Counted from the stretch's first letter, positions 16,171-25,445 are shown. The stretch: 64,000 nt of DNA from Phenylobacterium sp. Root1290 (GCF_001425305.1 NZ_LMEE01000003.1:525634-589633); one strand, 5' to 3'. A program made the numbers and translations. The notes: a model not told the origin generated them from the sequence alone.

Positions 16171-16986
16171 ATGGTCGCGACGCAACGCGGATGGTTGGCG
16201 GCGACGCGGGCGGGGCCGTCTGCGAGAATCGACATGCCTGGGCTTGTCGCCTCGCCGGCTGCGGTCAGCGTCCGCGATCTCACCCTGCGCTTTCCGATCT
16301 ACGGGGCCGACAACCGCTCGCTGAAGAAGCACCTGGCCCGCGCCGCGGTCGGCGGCGCGCTCAGCCGCGGGGGGCGGATAGTCACCGCGCTCCAGGGCGT
16401 CAGCTTCGAACTCCAGCCTGGCGACCGCCTTGGCCTGGTCGGTCACAACGGCTCAGGGAAAACCACGCTGCTGCGCGCGCTAGCCGGCGCCTATGAGCCG
16501 GACGAGGGGAGCGTCGCGGTCGATGGGCGGATCGCCTCGCTTCTCGACCTCAGCCTCGGCATCGACCCTACGGCCACCGGCCTGGACAACATCCGCCTGC
16601 GCGGACTGATCGCTGGCCTCACCCGGCGCGAGGTGGAAGAGCGCCTGCCTGACATCGCCGAGTTCTCCGGGCTCGGCCGTTTCCTGGAGATGCCGCTCAA
16701 GACCTACTCGGCGGGCATGCAGGCGCGGTTGGCCTTTGCGGTGGCGACGTCGGTCGAGGCCGACGTCCTGTTGATGGACGAGTGGATCGCCGTCGGTGAC
16801 GCGGAGTTCCGCAGCCAGGCCCATCTGCGCCTGCAGCAGTTGGTCGAGCGCGCCGGCATCCTGGTGTTGGCCTCGCACGACCCGATGACACTCAGGACCT
16901 ACTGCAACAAGGTCATGCGGATCGACGCAGGCGTCGCTTCGCCCATCGTCGAGATCGACGGGTTCGACGCCTTGATGGCGGCCTGA
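16171..16986 (+). CDS. ABC transporter ATP-binding protein, polysaccharide-export (Wzt/KpsT/TagH) type
   Basis: 271 residues from the ATG at 16171; an ATG at 16234 is also possible and gives a more usual N-terminus. Walker A is GHNGSGKT, the ABC signature is the altered YSAGMQARL typical of polysaccharide and teichoic-acid exporters, Walker B is LLMDEWIAVGD and the switch histidine follows in LASHD. The long loop before Walker A (NRSLKKHL ... GALSRGG) is also typical. Such ATPases energise export of lipid-linked polysaccharide with a membrane partner, but no permease is encoded nearby, so the partner must be elsewhere. It ends one base before the convergent MerC-like gene stop. Confidence 0.9.
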   Translation: MVATQRGWLAATRAGPSARIDMPGLVASPAAVSVRDLTLRFPIYGADNRSLKKHLARAAVGGALSRGGRIVTALQGVSFELQPGDRLGLVGHNGSGKTTLLRALAGAYEPDEGSVAVDGRIASLLDLSLGIDPTATGLDNIRLRGLIAGLTRREVEERLPDIAEFSGLGRFLEMPLKTYSAGMQARLAFAVATSVEADVLLMDEWIAVGDAEFRSQAHLRLQQLVERAGILVLASHDPMTLRTYCNKVMRIDAGVASPIVEIDGFDALMAA

Positions 16987-16987
16987 T

Positions 16988-17389
16988 CTAGCCGGCCTTG
17001 CCGGCGCAGCTGTGCCGCCGCCGCCAGTTGGCGATGTGGCTCGCGGCGAGCAGCAGGCTGCCGGCCACTGTGATCGGCGTCTCGAACTCGTGGCTCGGCC
17101 AATGCGCGACGCCCAGCGCCATCAGCGACAGTCCGGACATGGCGAGCACGATCACCGCCAGCGACTGGCCCCTGCGCCATAGCGCGAGCGCCGACATCGG
17201 CGCGGCCAGGCCGATGGCCAGCGCGTGGACCCACTCGGCCTCCGCCCAGGTCGCCACAACTGGGGAGAAGGCGGCGACGAGGGGGAGGGCCAGGCAGTGG
17301 GCCAGGCAGAGGCCCGACAGGCTGATGGCCGATGCGTCCAGGAGGGAACTCGGGGCAGCTTTCAAGAATCCCTCCGCAGTCGGCCGCAA
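16988..17389 (-). CDS. MerC-family membrane protein, probably Zur-controlled
   Basis: About 133 residues with four predicted membrane helices. The first contains SGLCLAHCLALPLVAAF, the paired-cysteine region of MerC-type proteins, and the tail has a further cysteine (RRRHSCAG). MerC proteins carry mercuric ions inward, but many chromosomal homologues are linked to other metals. A Zur-like box lies 14 bases before the first start, pointing to zinc. The TTG at 17389 has no good ribosome-binding site; a TTG at 17365 is preceded by GGAGGG at proper spacing and may be the real start, eight codons shorter. No mer operon genes are nearby. Confidence 0.8.
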   Translation of the reverse strand: MRPTAEGFLKAAPSSLLDASAISLSGLCLAHCLALPLVAAFSPVVATWAEAEWVHALAIGLAAPMSALALWRRGQSLAVIVLAMSGLSLMALGVAHWPSHEFETPITVAGSLLLAASHIANWRRRHSCAGKAG

Positions 17390-17403
17390 CCGCCGCGGCA
17401 GAG

Positions 17404-17426
17404 GTCATGTAATATTATAACATTTC
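17404..17426. promoter_or_regulatory. Zur-like zinc-uptake regulator box
   Basis: The left half GTCATGTAATA (17404-17414) and right half TATAACATTTC (17416-17426) flank one base. The right half matches the gammaproteobacterial Zur consensus half-site exactly and the left half matches its mirror at 8 of 11 positions. The AT-rich block is isolated in GC-rich DNA and sits directly before the MerC-like gene, where bound Zur would block transcription when zinc is plentiful. Confidence 0.7.
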
Positions 17427-17468
17427 ACATTCAAGCCCCGGACGGGCCGCGGGCCGCAGTTCCTGGGC

Positions 17469-17969
17469 TCAGGCCGCCGCTTCGGCCGCTTCCTTGAGCT
17501 TGCGCCACACGGTCATGCGAGAGACGCCTAGCCGGCGGGCGATCTCCACGGGACCGACGCCCGCGGCCTGCAACGCGCGGATGTCGGCGGCCGGCGCGCC
17601 GCGGCGACGGCGCGCCCACGGCGGTTCGACCGAGGCCACGGCTTCAAGCGCAGCGCGCAGGGCGCGGCCGCCCTCGCCAAGGGTGCCGACATCGGCTTCG
17701 GTCACGAACAGGCTCGCGCCGCGGGCTTCCAGACGCTCGATCACGTCGAGGACTTCGCGCGTGCAGGTGGCGAGGTGGTTCAGGCGGGTGACGACCAACT
17801 GGTCGCCCTCGGAAATGAAGTCGAGAATCGACATGAGCACGGACGATCCGTCCGCGCCCGGTCCGACCGGTTCTTCAGCGCGCACGACATGGCAGCCGAT
17901 CGATTTCAGCGTCGCAGTGTCGTCCGCGGACCGCGCGTCGCGCAGCCTGACATATCCGATTTTCAGCAT
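17469..17969 (-). CDS. Serine-recombinase-like protein lacking catalytic residues, with C-terminal helix-turn-helix
   Basis: 166 residues. The N-terminal part follows the resolvase fold (LKIGYVRLRDARSADD ... GDQLVVTRLNHLATCTREVLDVIERLEARGASLFV) and the end is a resolvase-type helix-turn-helix (GVGPVEIARRLGVSRMTVWRKLKE). However, the nucleophile at position 10 is arginine instead of serine, and the normal LDRLxR catalytic block reads LNHLAT. Only Arg8 is kept. The long dimerisation helix region is also short and proline-broken. It therefore cannot recombine DNA by the known mechanism and is more likely a DNA-binding regulator. No mobile-element partners or att-like repeats are nearby. Confidence 0.82.
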   Translation of the reverse strand: MLKIGYVRLRDARSADDTATLKSIGCHVVRAEEPVGPGADGSSVLMSILDFISEGDQLVVTRLNHLATCTREVLDVIERLEARGASLFVTEADVGTLGEGGRALRAALEAVASVEPPWARRRRGAPAADIRALQAAGVGPVEIARRLGVSRMTVWRKLKEAAEAAA

Positions 17970-18123
17970 CCCACCCGTCGCGTGCAGCTACGTCGATGAT
18001 TACGGCGAAGTTCGCAAATGCGAGCGCCAGCGTCAAAGTCTGCGGTGTTAAATCGCAGCAATATTTCTCTAAGGAGGCGAGGAAATTCAGCGAAGCTCGC
18101 AAGCCCCGCCCAAAAATTCGCCC

Positions 18124-18657
18124 TTAGGTGGAGAGCCCTTGCGCGGCACGCCGTAGAATGAACTCGTGGTCCGTCACGCTGCCGACCTGGAAGCCGTAGT
18201 CGCCGACCCGAACGAAGCCATGACGGCCATAGAATCTCTGGGCGCCGACGTTCTCCGACCACACGCCGATCCAGAGGTCTCGCGGACCGTCCCGCTCGAG
18301 CCAGGCCATGACGTCCTGGAAGAGCCGACCGCCCGTTCCGCCGCCCTGCCAGTCCTTGAGCAGGTAGAACCGCTTGAGCTCGCCGCTGGCCGCGGTGACG
18401 TCCGGGTGCGGGAGATCGCAGGGGCCGGCGAGGGCGTATCCGACGGCCTCGCCGCCAGCCTCGACCAACCACTGCGCCTTGGCCGGATCGGCGAGGTCGG
18501 CGCGCGTGCGCTCCAGGCCATAGGCGCGCGCCAGGAAGTCGGCCAGATCCTGGGGCGGATACAGATGCGCGAAGGTTTCAGTAAACGTACGCGCGCCGAG
18601 TTCGGATAAAACCTGAGCGTCGGATGGATCTGCGCGGCGTATCGTCGGTTGTTGCAT
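18124..18657 (-). CDS. GNAT-family N-acetyltransferase
   Basis: 177 residues. The acetyl-CoA pyrophosphate loop is QGGGTGGRLFQDVMAW, preceded by the strand ELKRFYLLKDW, and followed by LWIGVWSENVGAQRFYGRHGFVRVGDYGF, the usual motif B and C-terminal signature. It transfers an acetyl group from acetyl-CoA to an amine; the acceptor cannot be predicted. It is divergently transcribed from the HDAC-like gene, with only 37 bases between starts. A 154-base gap separates its stop from the recombinase-like gene start; it holds small inverted repeats (18012-18023, 18040-18058) but no gene. Confidence 0.9.
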   Translation of the reverse strand: MQQPTIRRADPSDAQVLSELGARTFTETFAHLYPPQDLADFLARAYGLERTRADLADPAKAQWLVEAGGEAVGYALAGPCDLPHPDVTAASGELKRFYLLKDWQGGGTGGRLFQDVMAWLERDGPRDLWIGVWSENVGAQRFYGRHGFVRVGDYGFQVGSVTDHEFILRRAAQGLST

Positions 18658-18694
18658 TCGGCTTCTACGTAAGGCGGGTTAGGCTGCGATTCGA

Positions 18695-19618
18695 ATGGAT
18701 ATCGCCCTCTACACCCATCTGGAGATGCTCGGCCACCAGCCGGGCGAGTGGCATCCGGAGCGTCCGGAGCGTCTGAGCTCGGTGCTGGGCGCGCTGGGCG
18801 ACAGCGACCTTTCGCTTGACCGCCGCGAGGCGCCGCTGATCGTGCGCGCCGACCTGGAGCTGGCGCACCGCGGCGCCTACGTCCAGGCGGTGATCGACAA
18901 CGCTCCGACCCAGGGGCTGCTGCGGCTGGACGACGACACCTACATGTCCGCCGGCAGCCTGACCGCGGCGCTGCGTGCGGCCGGCGGCGTGGTCCAGGCG
19001 GTGCGCGACGTGGCCGCGGGCAGGAACGATCGGGCGTTCTGCGCGGTGCGGCCGCCGGGCCACCACGCCGAACCTGCGCTGCCGATGGGGTTCTGCATCT
19101 TTTCGAACGTGGCGCTCGCCGCGCGCGCGGCCCAGCTGGCGGGACTGCAGCGTGTCGCGGTCGTGGACTTCGACGTCCATCACGGCAACGGCACCCAGGC
19201 GGCCCTGGGCGGCCAGGACGGCCTGTTCTTCGCCTCCGTGCAGCAGTGGCCGATGTGGCCCGGAACGGGGCATCCGTCCGAGGTCGTCCCTGGCAACATC
19301 CGCAACGCGGTCGTTCCGGCGAACGCGCCGCGTGAGTTGTGGCGCAAGGAGTTCGAGGGACTCCTGACCCACGTCGACGCCTTCGCCCCCGATCTGATCC
19401 TGATTTCGGCGGGCTTCGACGCCCATGCCCGCGATCCGATCGGTGATTCCAGCCAGAACCTGGAGGCTGAAGACTTCGCCTGGGCGACCCGCGCGATCAT
19501 GAGCGTGGCGCGGACCCATAGCCGCGGGCGGGTTGTTTCCTCGCTCGAGGGCGGGTACGACCTTGAGGCTCTAGGCCGTTCTGCGCTCGCGCACGTTCAG
19601 GCACTTTCGCAGGGGTGA
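18695..19618 (+). CDS. Histone deacetylase-family (acetoin utilisation / polyamine deacetylase-like) amidohydrolase
   Basis: 307 residues, normal for class II/IV bacterial HDAC-like enzymes. The active-site histidine pair is in RPPGHHAEP, the zinc ligands in [11 protein letters not shown] and a later [15 protein letters not shown], and the family N-terminus HPERPERL is intact. These zinc enzymes remove acetyl groups from acetyl-polyamines or acetyl-lysines in the cytosol. It lies 37 bases from a divergent GNAT acetyltransferase, a suggestive pairing of acetylating and deacetylating enzymes, and precedes a phosphatase gene and the xseB-ispA-dxs operon on the same strand. Confidence 0.93.
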   Translation: MDIALYTHLEMLGHQPGEWHPERPERLSSVLGALGDSDLSLDRREAPLIVRADLELAHRGAYVQAVIDNAPTQGLLRLDDDTYMSAGSLTAALRAAGGVVQAVRDVAAGRNDRAFCAVRPPGHHAEPALPMGFCIFSNVALAARAAQLAGLQRVAVVDFDVHHGNGTQAALGGQDGLFFASVQQWPMWPGTGHPSEVVPGNIRNAVVPANAPRELWRKEFEGLLTHVDAFAPDLILISAGFDAHARDPIGDSSQNLEAEDFAWATRAIMSVARTHSRGRVVSSLEGGYDLEALGRSALAHVQALSQG

Positions 19619-19658
19619 GGGCGAGGCTGGGTTGCGCGAATCCTGGCCATTGGATGAC

Positions 19659-20276
19659 ATGGCCGACGCTTTGACCGCCGACCTTCCGAAAACCGCCGCC
19701 GAGCGCCCAGGAGCGATTGTTCTCGCGCGCCACGGCGAGCCCGACATCCACCGCAAGGTGATGCTGAACGTTCACGGCTATCGCGACTATTGGAGCCGCT
19801 ACGAACAGCTGGGCATTCGGCCGGGCCAGACGCCGCCGGCGGCGCTGATCGAGCAGACCGCACAGGCCGGCGTCATCATCTCCTCCGTCCGCAACCGTTC
19901 CATCGAGAGCGCCCTGGCCCTGGCCGCAGGCCGCGAATTCGAGCGCACGGCCCTGTTCGTCGAGGCGCCGCTGCCGCCGCCGCACTTTCCGGGCTTCGTG
20001 CGGATGTCGCCGAAGATCTGGGGCTTCATCGCGCGGTTCTGGTGGTGGTTCTTCAATCATCACGACGGCCACGAGACCCGCCGTCAGGCCGAGCAGCGGG
20101 CCGACCAGGCCGCCGACCTGATCATCGACCTGGCGGTCGGCGGGCAGGACGTGGTGGTCTTGGCTCACGGCTTCTTCAACTTCATGGTCGGCCGGGCCTT
20201 GCGCCGGCGAGGTTGGCGGCTGACGGCCAATCAGGGCTGGAAGTATTGGTCCACCCGGCGCTACGAGCGGTCCTGA
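19659..20276 (+). CDS. Histidine phosphatase (phosphoglycerate-mutase-like) family protein
   Basis: 205 residues from the ATG at 19659. The catalytic block is ARHGEPDIHRKV, a variant of the RHG motif with the histidine nucleophile, and the second histidine is in VVVLAHGFFNFMVG. SSVRNRSIESALALA supplies the expected arginine and SxR...E elements. A tryptophan-rich stretch (IARFWWWFFNHHDGHETR) is unusual and may mark a membrane-surface contact. The substrate is unknown. It starts 41 bases after the HDAC-like gene and ends 67 bases before xseB. Confidence 0.85.
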   Translation: MADALTADLPKTAAERPGAIVLARHGEPDIHRKVMLNVHGYRDYWSRYEQLGIRPGQTPPAALIEQTAQAGVIISSVRNRSIESALALAAGREFERTALFVEAPLPPPHFPGFVRMSPKIWGFIARFWWWFFNHHDGHETRRQAEQRADQAADLIIDLAVGGQDVVVLAHGFFNFMVGRALRRRGWRLTANQGWKYWSTRRYERS

Positions 20277-20342
20277 AACCGCCCGAAAAGTTGCGGGCCG
20301 GGCCGTCGGTCACTAACCTGCTAGCATCTCAAGGAATTCAGA

Positions 20343-20585
20343 ATGGCCGACGCCGCTGACATTGACGCGCTTTCTTTCGAGCAGGCTCTGGCCGAGCTGG
20401 AACGCATCGTCGGCCAGCTGGAGTCGGGGCAGGCGCCTCTGGAGCAGTCCATCGAGCTCTATGAGCGGGGCGCTTTGCTGAAGGCGCATTGCGAAAAGCG
20501 GCTCGAAGCCGCCCGCCTGCGCGTCGAAAAGATCGTGGTCGGCGCGAGCGGCCAGGCCAACGTCGAACCAGCCGAGTTCAACTGA
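20343..20585 (+). CDS. xseB: Exodeoxyribonuclease VII small subunit
   Basis: 80 residues, the family length. [37 protein letters not shown] is the conserved XseB helix pair that packs around the large subunit XseA. The complex degrades single-stranded DNA from both ends. The gene ends one base before ispA begins, and this xseB-ispA-dxs order is common in bacteria, where the nuclease subunit is carried along with isoprenoid genes. XseA is not in the window. Confidence 0.96.
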   Translation: MADAADIDALSFEQALAELERIVGQLESGQAPLEQSIELYERGALLKAHCEKRLEAARLRVEKIVVGASGQANVEPAEFN

Positions 20586-20586
20586 C

Positions 20587-21465
20587 ATGGCCCTGGCCAA
20601 GCGCATGGCCGAGGCCGCCGACCTGGTGACGGTGGCGCTCGACCAACTCCTGCCGCGGGCCGAGGGGCCCGAGCAGCGGCTGACCGAGGCCATGCGCTAC
20701 GCCGCGCTGGGGCCGGGCAAGCGCATGCGTCCGTTCTTCGCCATCGAGACCGGCCGGATGTTCGATCTGGACGAACGCGCCGTGCTGCGCGCGGCCTGCG
20801 CGCTGGAATGCATCCAGGCCTACAGCCTGATCCACGACGATCTGCCGTGCATGGACGACGACGACATGCGTCGCGGCCGGCCGACGGTCCACAAGGCCTA
20901 TGATGAGGCGACCGCGGTTCTGGCCGGCGATGCGCTGCAGACCGTCGCCTTCGAGATCCTGGCCGATCCCGACACCCACCACGACGGCGGCGTGCGCGCC
21001 GAAATGGTGCTGAGGCTGGCTCAGGCGGCCGGCGCGCGGGGCATGTGCGGCGGCCAGATGATCGACATGCTGGGCGTGCGCGACGACCTGGGCGCGGTCG
21101 CCCGGATGCAGCGCCTGAAGACCGGCGCCCTGATCGCCGTCTCGTTCGAGCTGCCGCTGATCATGGCCCATGCGGGCGAAGCCGAGCGCCACGCCCTGAT
21201 GGCCTTCGCGCAGGATATCGGCCTGGCCTACCAGATCGTCGACGATCTGCTGGACGTGGAAGGCGACAGCGCCGTGCTGGGCAAGAAGGCCGGCAAGGAC
21301 GCCGAAATGGGCAAGGCGAACTACGTCACCTTGCTCGGCGCGGACGCGGCGCGTGAGCGCCTCGCCTTGCTCGCCGAACAGACGAAGTCGCACCTGGATC
21401 CGTTCGGCCAGCAGGCCGATTTCCTGCGGGCCAGCGTCGATTTCGTGCTAGATCGCCGGAATTAG
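20587..21465 (+). CDS. ispA: Farnesyl diphosphate synthase
   Basis: 292 residues. The first aspartate-rich motif is [17 protein letters not shown] and the second is DDLLDVEGD; between them lies the GGQMIDM segment. These bind the Mg-diphosphate of the allylic substrate and isopentenyl diphosphate, giving farnesyl diphosphate for quinones, undecaprenyl phosphate and hopanoids. The two extra residues between the aspartates of the first motif mark a bacterial short-chain synthase. It lies between xseB and dxs in one operon. Confidence 0.95.
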   Translation: MALAKRMAEAADLVTVALDQLLPRAEGPEQRLTEAMRYAALGPGKRMRPFFAIETGRMFDLDERAVLRAACALECIQAYSLIHDDLPCMDDDDMRRGRPTVHKAYDEATAVLAGDALQTVAFEILADPDTHHDGGVRAEMVLRLAQAAGARGMCGGQMIDMLGVRDDLGAVARMQRLKTGALIAVSFELPLIMAHAGEAERHALMAFAQDIGLAYQIVDDLLDVEGDSAVLGKKAGKDAEMGKANYVTLLGADAARERLALLAEQTKSHLDPFGQQADFLRASVDFVLDRRN

Positions 21466-21483
21466 TTCGAGAACGACAACAAT

Positions 21484-23403
21484 ATGCCGCCAGTCACGCC
21501 CCTGCTCGACAAGGTTTCGTATCCGCGCGACATGCGCGGTTTCAGCGCGCCTGAACTGCGCCAGCTGGCCGATGAACTTCGCGCCGAGATGATCGACGTG
21601 GTGTCGCAGACCGGCGGACACTTCGGCGCCGGTCTCGGCGTGGTCGAACTCACGGTGGCGCTTCACCACGTCTATGAAACGCCGGACGACATCCTGATCT
21701 GGGACGTCGGACACCAGACCTATCCGCACAAGATTTTGACAGGTCGCCGCGACCGCATCCGCACACTGCGGCAGGGCGGGGGTCTGTCGGGCTTCACCAA
21801 GCGCAGCGAGAGCGAGTACGACCCGTTCGGCGCGGCCCACGCGGCCACCTCGATCTCGGCGGCGCTGGGTTTCGCCGCCGCGCGTGACGCCGCGGGCAAG
21901 ACGAACAGCGTCGTCGCGGTCATCGGCGACGGGTCGATGAGCGCGGGCATGGCCTATGAGGCGATGAACAGCGCTTGCCACACCACCACCGGCCAGCTGA
22001 CCGTCATCCTCAACGACAACGACATGTCGATCGCCCCGCCGGTCGGCGGGATGAGCGCCTATCTGGCTCGCGTCGTCTCGGGCGGCGGCTACCAGTCGCT
22101 GCGCAACCTGGGCAAGTCGGTCGCCAAGGTGCTGCCGCGTCCGCTGCAGGAGGCGGCCCGCAAGGCGGAGGAGTACGCCCGCGGCATGGTCACCGGCGGG
22201 ACGCTCTTCGAGGAACTCGGCTTCTACTATGTCGGGCCGATCGACGGCCACGACCTCGAGGCCCTCGTGCCGGTGCTGAACAACGTGCGCGAGATCAAGG
22301 ACAAGCCGGTCCTGGTCCACGTGGTCACCCAGAAGGGCAAGGGCTACGCCCCGGCCGAGAGCGCCGCCGACAAGCTGCACGCGGTGCAGAAGTTCGACGT
22401 GATCACCGGCCAACAGGCCAAGAGCCAGCCGGTGGCCCCGACCTACACCAAGGTATTCGCCCAGGAACTGATCAAGCGGGCCGAGCTCGATCCGAAGATC
22501 ATCGCCATCACCGCGGCGATGGACTCCGGAACCGGGCTCGACCTGTTCGCCAAGCGCTTCCCGGACCGCATGTTCGACGTCGGCATCGCCGAGCAGCACG
22601 CGGTGACCTTCGCCGCCGGTCTCGCGGCAGACGGCATGAAGCCGTTCTGCGCGATCTATTCGACCTTCCTGCAGCGTGGCTACGATCAGGTCGTCCACGA
22701 TGTGGCGATCCAGGGGCTGCCCGTTCGCTTCGCCATGGACCGCGCCGGTCTGGTGGGCGCCGACGGCGCGACGCACGCCGGCTCGTTCGACATCGGCTTC
22801 ATGGGCGCGCTGCCAGGCATGGTGCTGATGGCCGCCGCCGACGAGGCGGAACTGGCCCACATGATCGCGACCGCCGCGGTGATCGACGACCGCCCGTCCG
22901 CCTTCCGCTATCCGCGCGGCGAGGGCGTGGGCGTGGCGATCCCGGATCTCGCTGAGCCCCTGGAGATCGGCAAGGGCCGCATCGTCCGCGAAGGCTCGGC
23001 CGTGGCTATCCTCTCGTTCGGCACGCGCCTGGCCGAAAGCCTCAAGGCGGCCGACCTGCTCGCCGCCCGCGGCCTCTCGGCGACGGTCGCCGACGCCCGC
23101 TTCGCCAAGCCGCTCGATATCGACCTGATCCTGAACCTGGCCCGCAACCACGAGGCCCTGATCACCGTCGAAGAAGGCGCCATGGGCGGCTTCGGCTCGT
23201 TCGTGCTGCAGGCCCTGGCCCAGCATGGCGCGCTCGACCGCGGCCTGAAGGTTCGCACCCTGACCCTGCCCGACATCTTCCAGGACCAGGACAAGCCGGA
23301 AATCATGTACGCGCAGGCGGGCCTCGACGCCGAGGGCATCGTCGCCGGTGCGCTTTCGGCGCTGGGCGTGGACAACGTCTCGGCGGCGGGCCGCCGGGCC
23401 TAA
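21484..23403 (+). CDS. dxs: 1-deoxy-D-xylulose-5-phosphate synthase
   Basis: 639 residues, typical full length. The thiamine-diphosphate domain shows [20 protein letters not shown] and the Mg-binding [15 protein letters not shown]; the pyrimidine domain shows [17 protein letters not shown] with the catalytic glutamate; the C-terminal transketolase domain ends normally. It condenses pyruvate with glyceraldehyde 3-phosphate, the first step of the MEP isoprenoid pathway, and so supplies IspA encoded 18 bases upstream. The stop lies four bases before the convergent secreted-protein gene. Confidence 0.97.
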   Translation: MPPVTPLLDKVSYPRDMRGFSAPELRQLADELRAEMIDVVSQTGGHFGAGLGVVELTVALHHVYETPDDILIWDVGHQTYPHKILTGRRDRIRTLRQGGGLSGFTKRSESEYDPFGAAHAATSISAALGFAAARDAAGKTNSVVAVIGDGSMSAGMAYEAMNSACHTTTGQLTVILNDNDMSIAPPVGGMSAYLARVVSGGGYQSLRNLGKSVAKVLPRPLQEAARKAEEYARGMVTGGTLFEELGFYYVGPIDGHDLEALVPVLNNVREIKDKPVLVHVVTQKGKGYAPAESAADKLHAVQKFDVITGQQAKSQPVAPTYTKVFAQELIKRAELDPKIIAITAAMDSGTGLDLFAKRFPDRMFDVGIAEQHAVTFAAGLAADGMKPFCAIYSTFLQRGYDQVVHDVAIQGLPVRFAMDRAGLVGADGATHAGSFDIGFMGALPGMVLMAAADEAELAHMIATAAVIDDRPSAFRYPRGEGVGVAIPDLAEPLEIGKGRIVREGSAVAILSFGTRLAESLKAADLLAARGLSATVADARFAKPLDIDLILNLARNHEALITVEEGAMGGFGSFVLQALAQHGALDRGLKVRTLTLPDIFQDQDKPEIMYAQAGLDAEGIVAGALSALGVDNVSAAGRRA

Positions 23404-23407
23404 GCCC

Positions 23408-23911
23408 CTATTTGCAGGCGCTGAGGAACTTGCGCACCGCGCCCTTGGGCGCGGGCGGCGGCTTCACGCTTTCACCTGCTGCGGTCAGCGAGACGACGCC
23501 GCTCTTGCGGAAGGCGGCGGCCAGCGGCGCGCGGGTCGAGAACTCGGTCAGCACCAGCGTGCCGTCGGTGATGTCGTTGGGGTGTCCGACGCCGCGCAGC
23601 GTCAGCGATGCGCCTTCCGACGCCATGGCCACGCTCATCGGCCAGGGCGCGCGCACGCCGGCCTTGTCGACCCAGGTCTCGCCGATCCGCTCGACGCCCA
23701 GGCGCTTGGCGAGGTCGGCGCTGACCTTCACCTGGCCTGAGCCGCGCACGCAGGTGAAGGCGATCGGCTGGTCGTCGGTGTCGTGGAGGCCGAAACGCAG
23801 GGCGGCTTCGGCGTCCTTGGGCGTCTCGACGCTCCACGCGTAGTCGGAATCCTGGGCGTGGGCGGCGCCGGAGGCGGCGAAAAGGGCGAGCGCGAGAGCG
23901 GCGGACTTCAT
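23408..23911 (-). CDS. Secreted protein of unknown function
   Basis: 167 residues with a clear signal peptide (MKSAALALALFAASGAAHA, cleavage before QDSDY). The mature part is beta-rich and contains two cysteines (FTCVRG and the penultimate ACK) that could form a disulfide, so the protein is probably periplasmic. No family was recognised; the FTCVRGSGQVKV and WPMSVAMAS segments recall small proteins found in Caulobacterales genomes only. It shares strand with flgH, 38 bases upstream, and could be a last gene of that operon. Confidence 0.75.
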   Translation of the reverse strand: MKSAALALALFAASGAAHAQDSDYAWSVETPKDAEAALRFGLHDTDDQPIAFTCVRGSGQVKVSADLAKRLGVERIGETWVDKAGVRAPWPMSVAMASEGASLTLRGVGHPNDITDGTLVLTEFSTRAPLAAAFRKSGVVSLTAAGESVKPPPAPKGAVRKFLSACK

Positions 23912-23949
23912 CGGCTCAACCTAGCATCGGCCCGCGCGCGCCTCCACCG

Positions 23950-24681
23950 TCAGAACGGCTGGAAGCGCTCGACCAGCGACTGGCCCGCGGGCACCTTCTG
24001 CACGCGGCTGATGTCGCCGCGGCCGCCGTAGCTGATCCGGGCCTCGGCGATCTGGGTGTGGCGGATGGTGTTGGCCGAGGAGATGTCTTCCGGGCGCACG
24101 ATGCCGGCGACGGTCAGCTGGCGCAGCTCGGCGTTGGTGCGCACTTCCTGCGTGCCCTGGATCACCATGTTGCCGTTGGGCAGGACGTTGGTGACCACCG
24201 CGGCGATGGTCAGCGAGATCTTCTCGGACCGCGTCACCGCGCCCGAACCGGCGTTGTTCGAGGTCGAGTTGGTGCTGACCATGCTGGACGGGTCGAACCC
24301 GCCCGGGAAATATTTGCCGAGGCTCGATTCCAGCCCGAAGAAATTGTCGACGCCGGCCTGCATCCCGGCCGTGCGGCCGCTGGTCGAGGCGTTCCGCGTC
24401 TGGGCGGAATCGTCGATGTCGATCTGCACCGTCAGGATGTCGCCGACGCGGTTGGCGCGCTGGTCGATGAAGAAGGCGCGCGCGCCGGTCCGCCACAGCG
24501 AGTTGGCCGAGGCCGCCTGAGGTCCGGGCTCGCGGGCCGAGACGAAGGTCGGCTGCTCGCGGGCGACCAAGGTCGCCGGATATCCGACCGGAGCCAGTTC
24601 GGGGCCCATCACCGCCTCGGTGACGGTGGAGCAGGCGGCCAGCGGGGCCAGGGCGAGGACGGCGAGAACGGAGAGGCGCAT
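23950..24681 (-). CDS. flgH: Flagellar L-ring lipoprotein FlgH
   Basis: 243 residues. The lipoprotein signal ends in LAPLAACSTV, with the lipid-carrying cysteine at residue 16. The FlgH signature appears in LWRTGARAFFIDQRANRVGDILTVQIDIDDSA and in the C-terminal VVTNVLPNGNMVIQGTQEVR ... ISSANTIRHTQIAEARISYGG. It forms the outer-membrane bushing around the flagellar rod. It is the last gene of flgF-flgG-flgA-flgH, 12 bases after flgA. The P-ring gene flgI is not in the window. Confidence 0.97.
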   Translation of the reverse strand: MRLSVLAVLALAPLAACSTVTEAVMGPELAPVGYPATLVAREQPTFVSAREPGPQAASANSLWRTGARAFFIDQRANRVGDILTVQIDIDDSAQTRNASTSGRTAGMQAGVDNFFGLESSLGKYFPGGFDPSSMVSTNSTSNNAGSGAVTRSEKISLTIAAVVTNVLPNGNMVIQGTQEVRTNAELRQLTVAGIVRPEDISSANTIRHTQIAEARISYGGRGDISRVQKVPAGQSLVERFQPF

Positions 24682-24693
24682 GGGCGTGGGTCC

Positions 24694-25443
24694 CTAACGG
24701 AGCGCGTACTGGGTGCGGGGAAGGGCCTTCAGCTGGTCGGCGGCAGGGCCGACCACGGCCTGGCCCGGACCGCTGGCGACGGCCTGGATGACTTTCTTCG
24801 ACGTGACGTTCTGGACGGCCAGGGTGTCGCCCAGGCTGGCGGCGGACATCGCCTTGCCTTGCAGCACCAGGGAAATCCCGCCGTCCTCGTAGGTGACGGT
24901 GATCAGCTCTCCGGCCTTGATGACCTGCGGGGCCGAGACGTCGCGGGCCGAGACGGCGGCCCCGGCGCGCAGCGGCCGCTTGGCGGCCAGCCCAATGATC
25001 GCGTCGGAGTCGCTCGGGGCGTCCGAGGGGGCCGCGGCGGCCTTGCCCCAGACCAGATCCTGCGGCTGCACGATCTCTCCGGCCGAGAGGCTGCGGGCAT
25101 AGGTCAGCACTTCGACATTGCCCCGCGCCGCGACGGCGGACGAGGCCATGCCCGGTCCGCTGGCGCCGCTGCGCACGACGATCCGGCGGAAGCCCTCGGC
25201 ATTGGGCCAGTCCAGTCCGGCCCGGCGGGCGACGCCCTGAACGGCCGCGGCGTCGAGCACGGCCGAGACGCCGGGCTTGGCGGCGACGGCGATCTTGCCG
25301 GCCGCGCCGGCGCCCTCGAACAGGTCCGACAGCGTGATGACGCCATCGCTGTCGATGGGTTCGGCCTTCAGCATCACCGGCTGTCCGGCCAGGGCCGGGG
25401 AGGCGAGCAGAGCGGCGGCGGCGGCGATCAGGAGGCGCTTCAT
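24694..25443 (-). CDS. flgA: Flagellar P-ring assembly chaperone FlgA
   Basis: 249 residues with a signal peptide (MKRLLIAAAAALLASPALA). The SAF-like C-terminal domain includes ARSLSAGEIVQPQDLVW, AAKRPLRAGAAVSARDV and IKAGELITVTYEDGGISLVLQGKAM, the conserved part of periplasmic FlgA, which helps FlgI assemble the P-ring. It starts two bases before the flgG stop boundary, so the genes are tightly coupled, and belongs to the flgFGAH operon driven by the sigma-54 promoter at 27027-27043. Confidence 0.95.
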   Translation of the reverse strand: MKRLLIAAAAALLASPALAGQPVMLKAEPIDSDGVITLSDLFEGAGAAGKIAVAAKPGVSAVLDAAAVQGVARRAGLDWPNAEGFRRIVVRSGASGPGMASSAVAARGNVEVLTYARSLSAGEIVQPQDLVWGKAAAAPSDAPSDSDAIIGLAAKRPLRAGAAVSARDVSAPQVIKAGELITVTYEDGGISLVLQGKAMSAASLGDTLAVQNVTSKKVIQAVASGPGQAVVGPAADQLKALPRTQYALR

Positions 25444-25445
25444 GA

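Noticed and set aside
16988-17389. MerC-like gene as part of a mercury-resistance operon
   Set aside because: No merR, merA, merP or merT gene is nearby, and the adjacent site resembles a Zur box.
17469-17969. Serine recombinase as evidence of a mobile element
   Set aside because: The catalytic residues are missing, there are no flanking repeats or mobile partners, and the neighbours look chromosomal.
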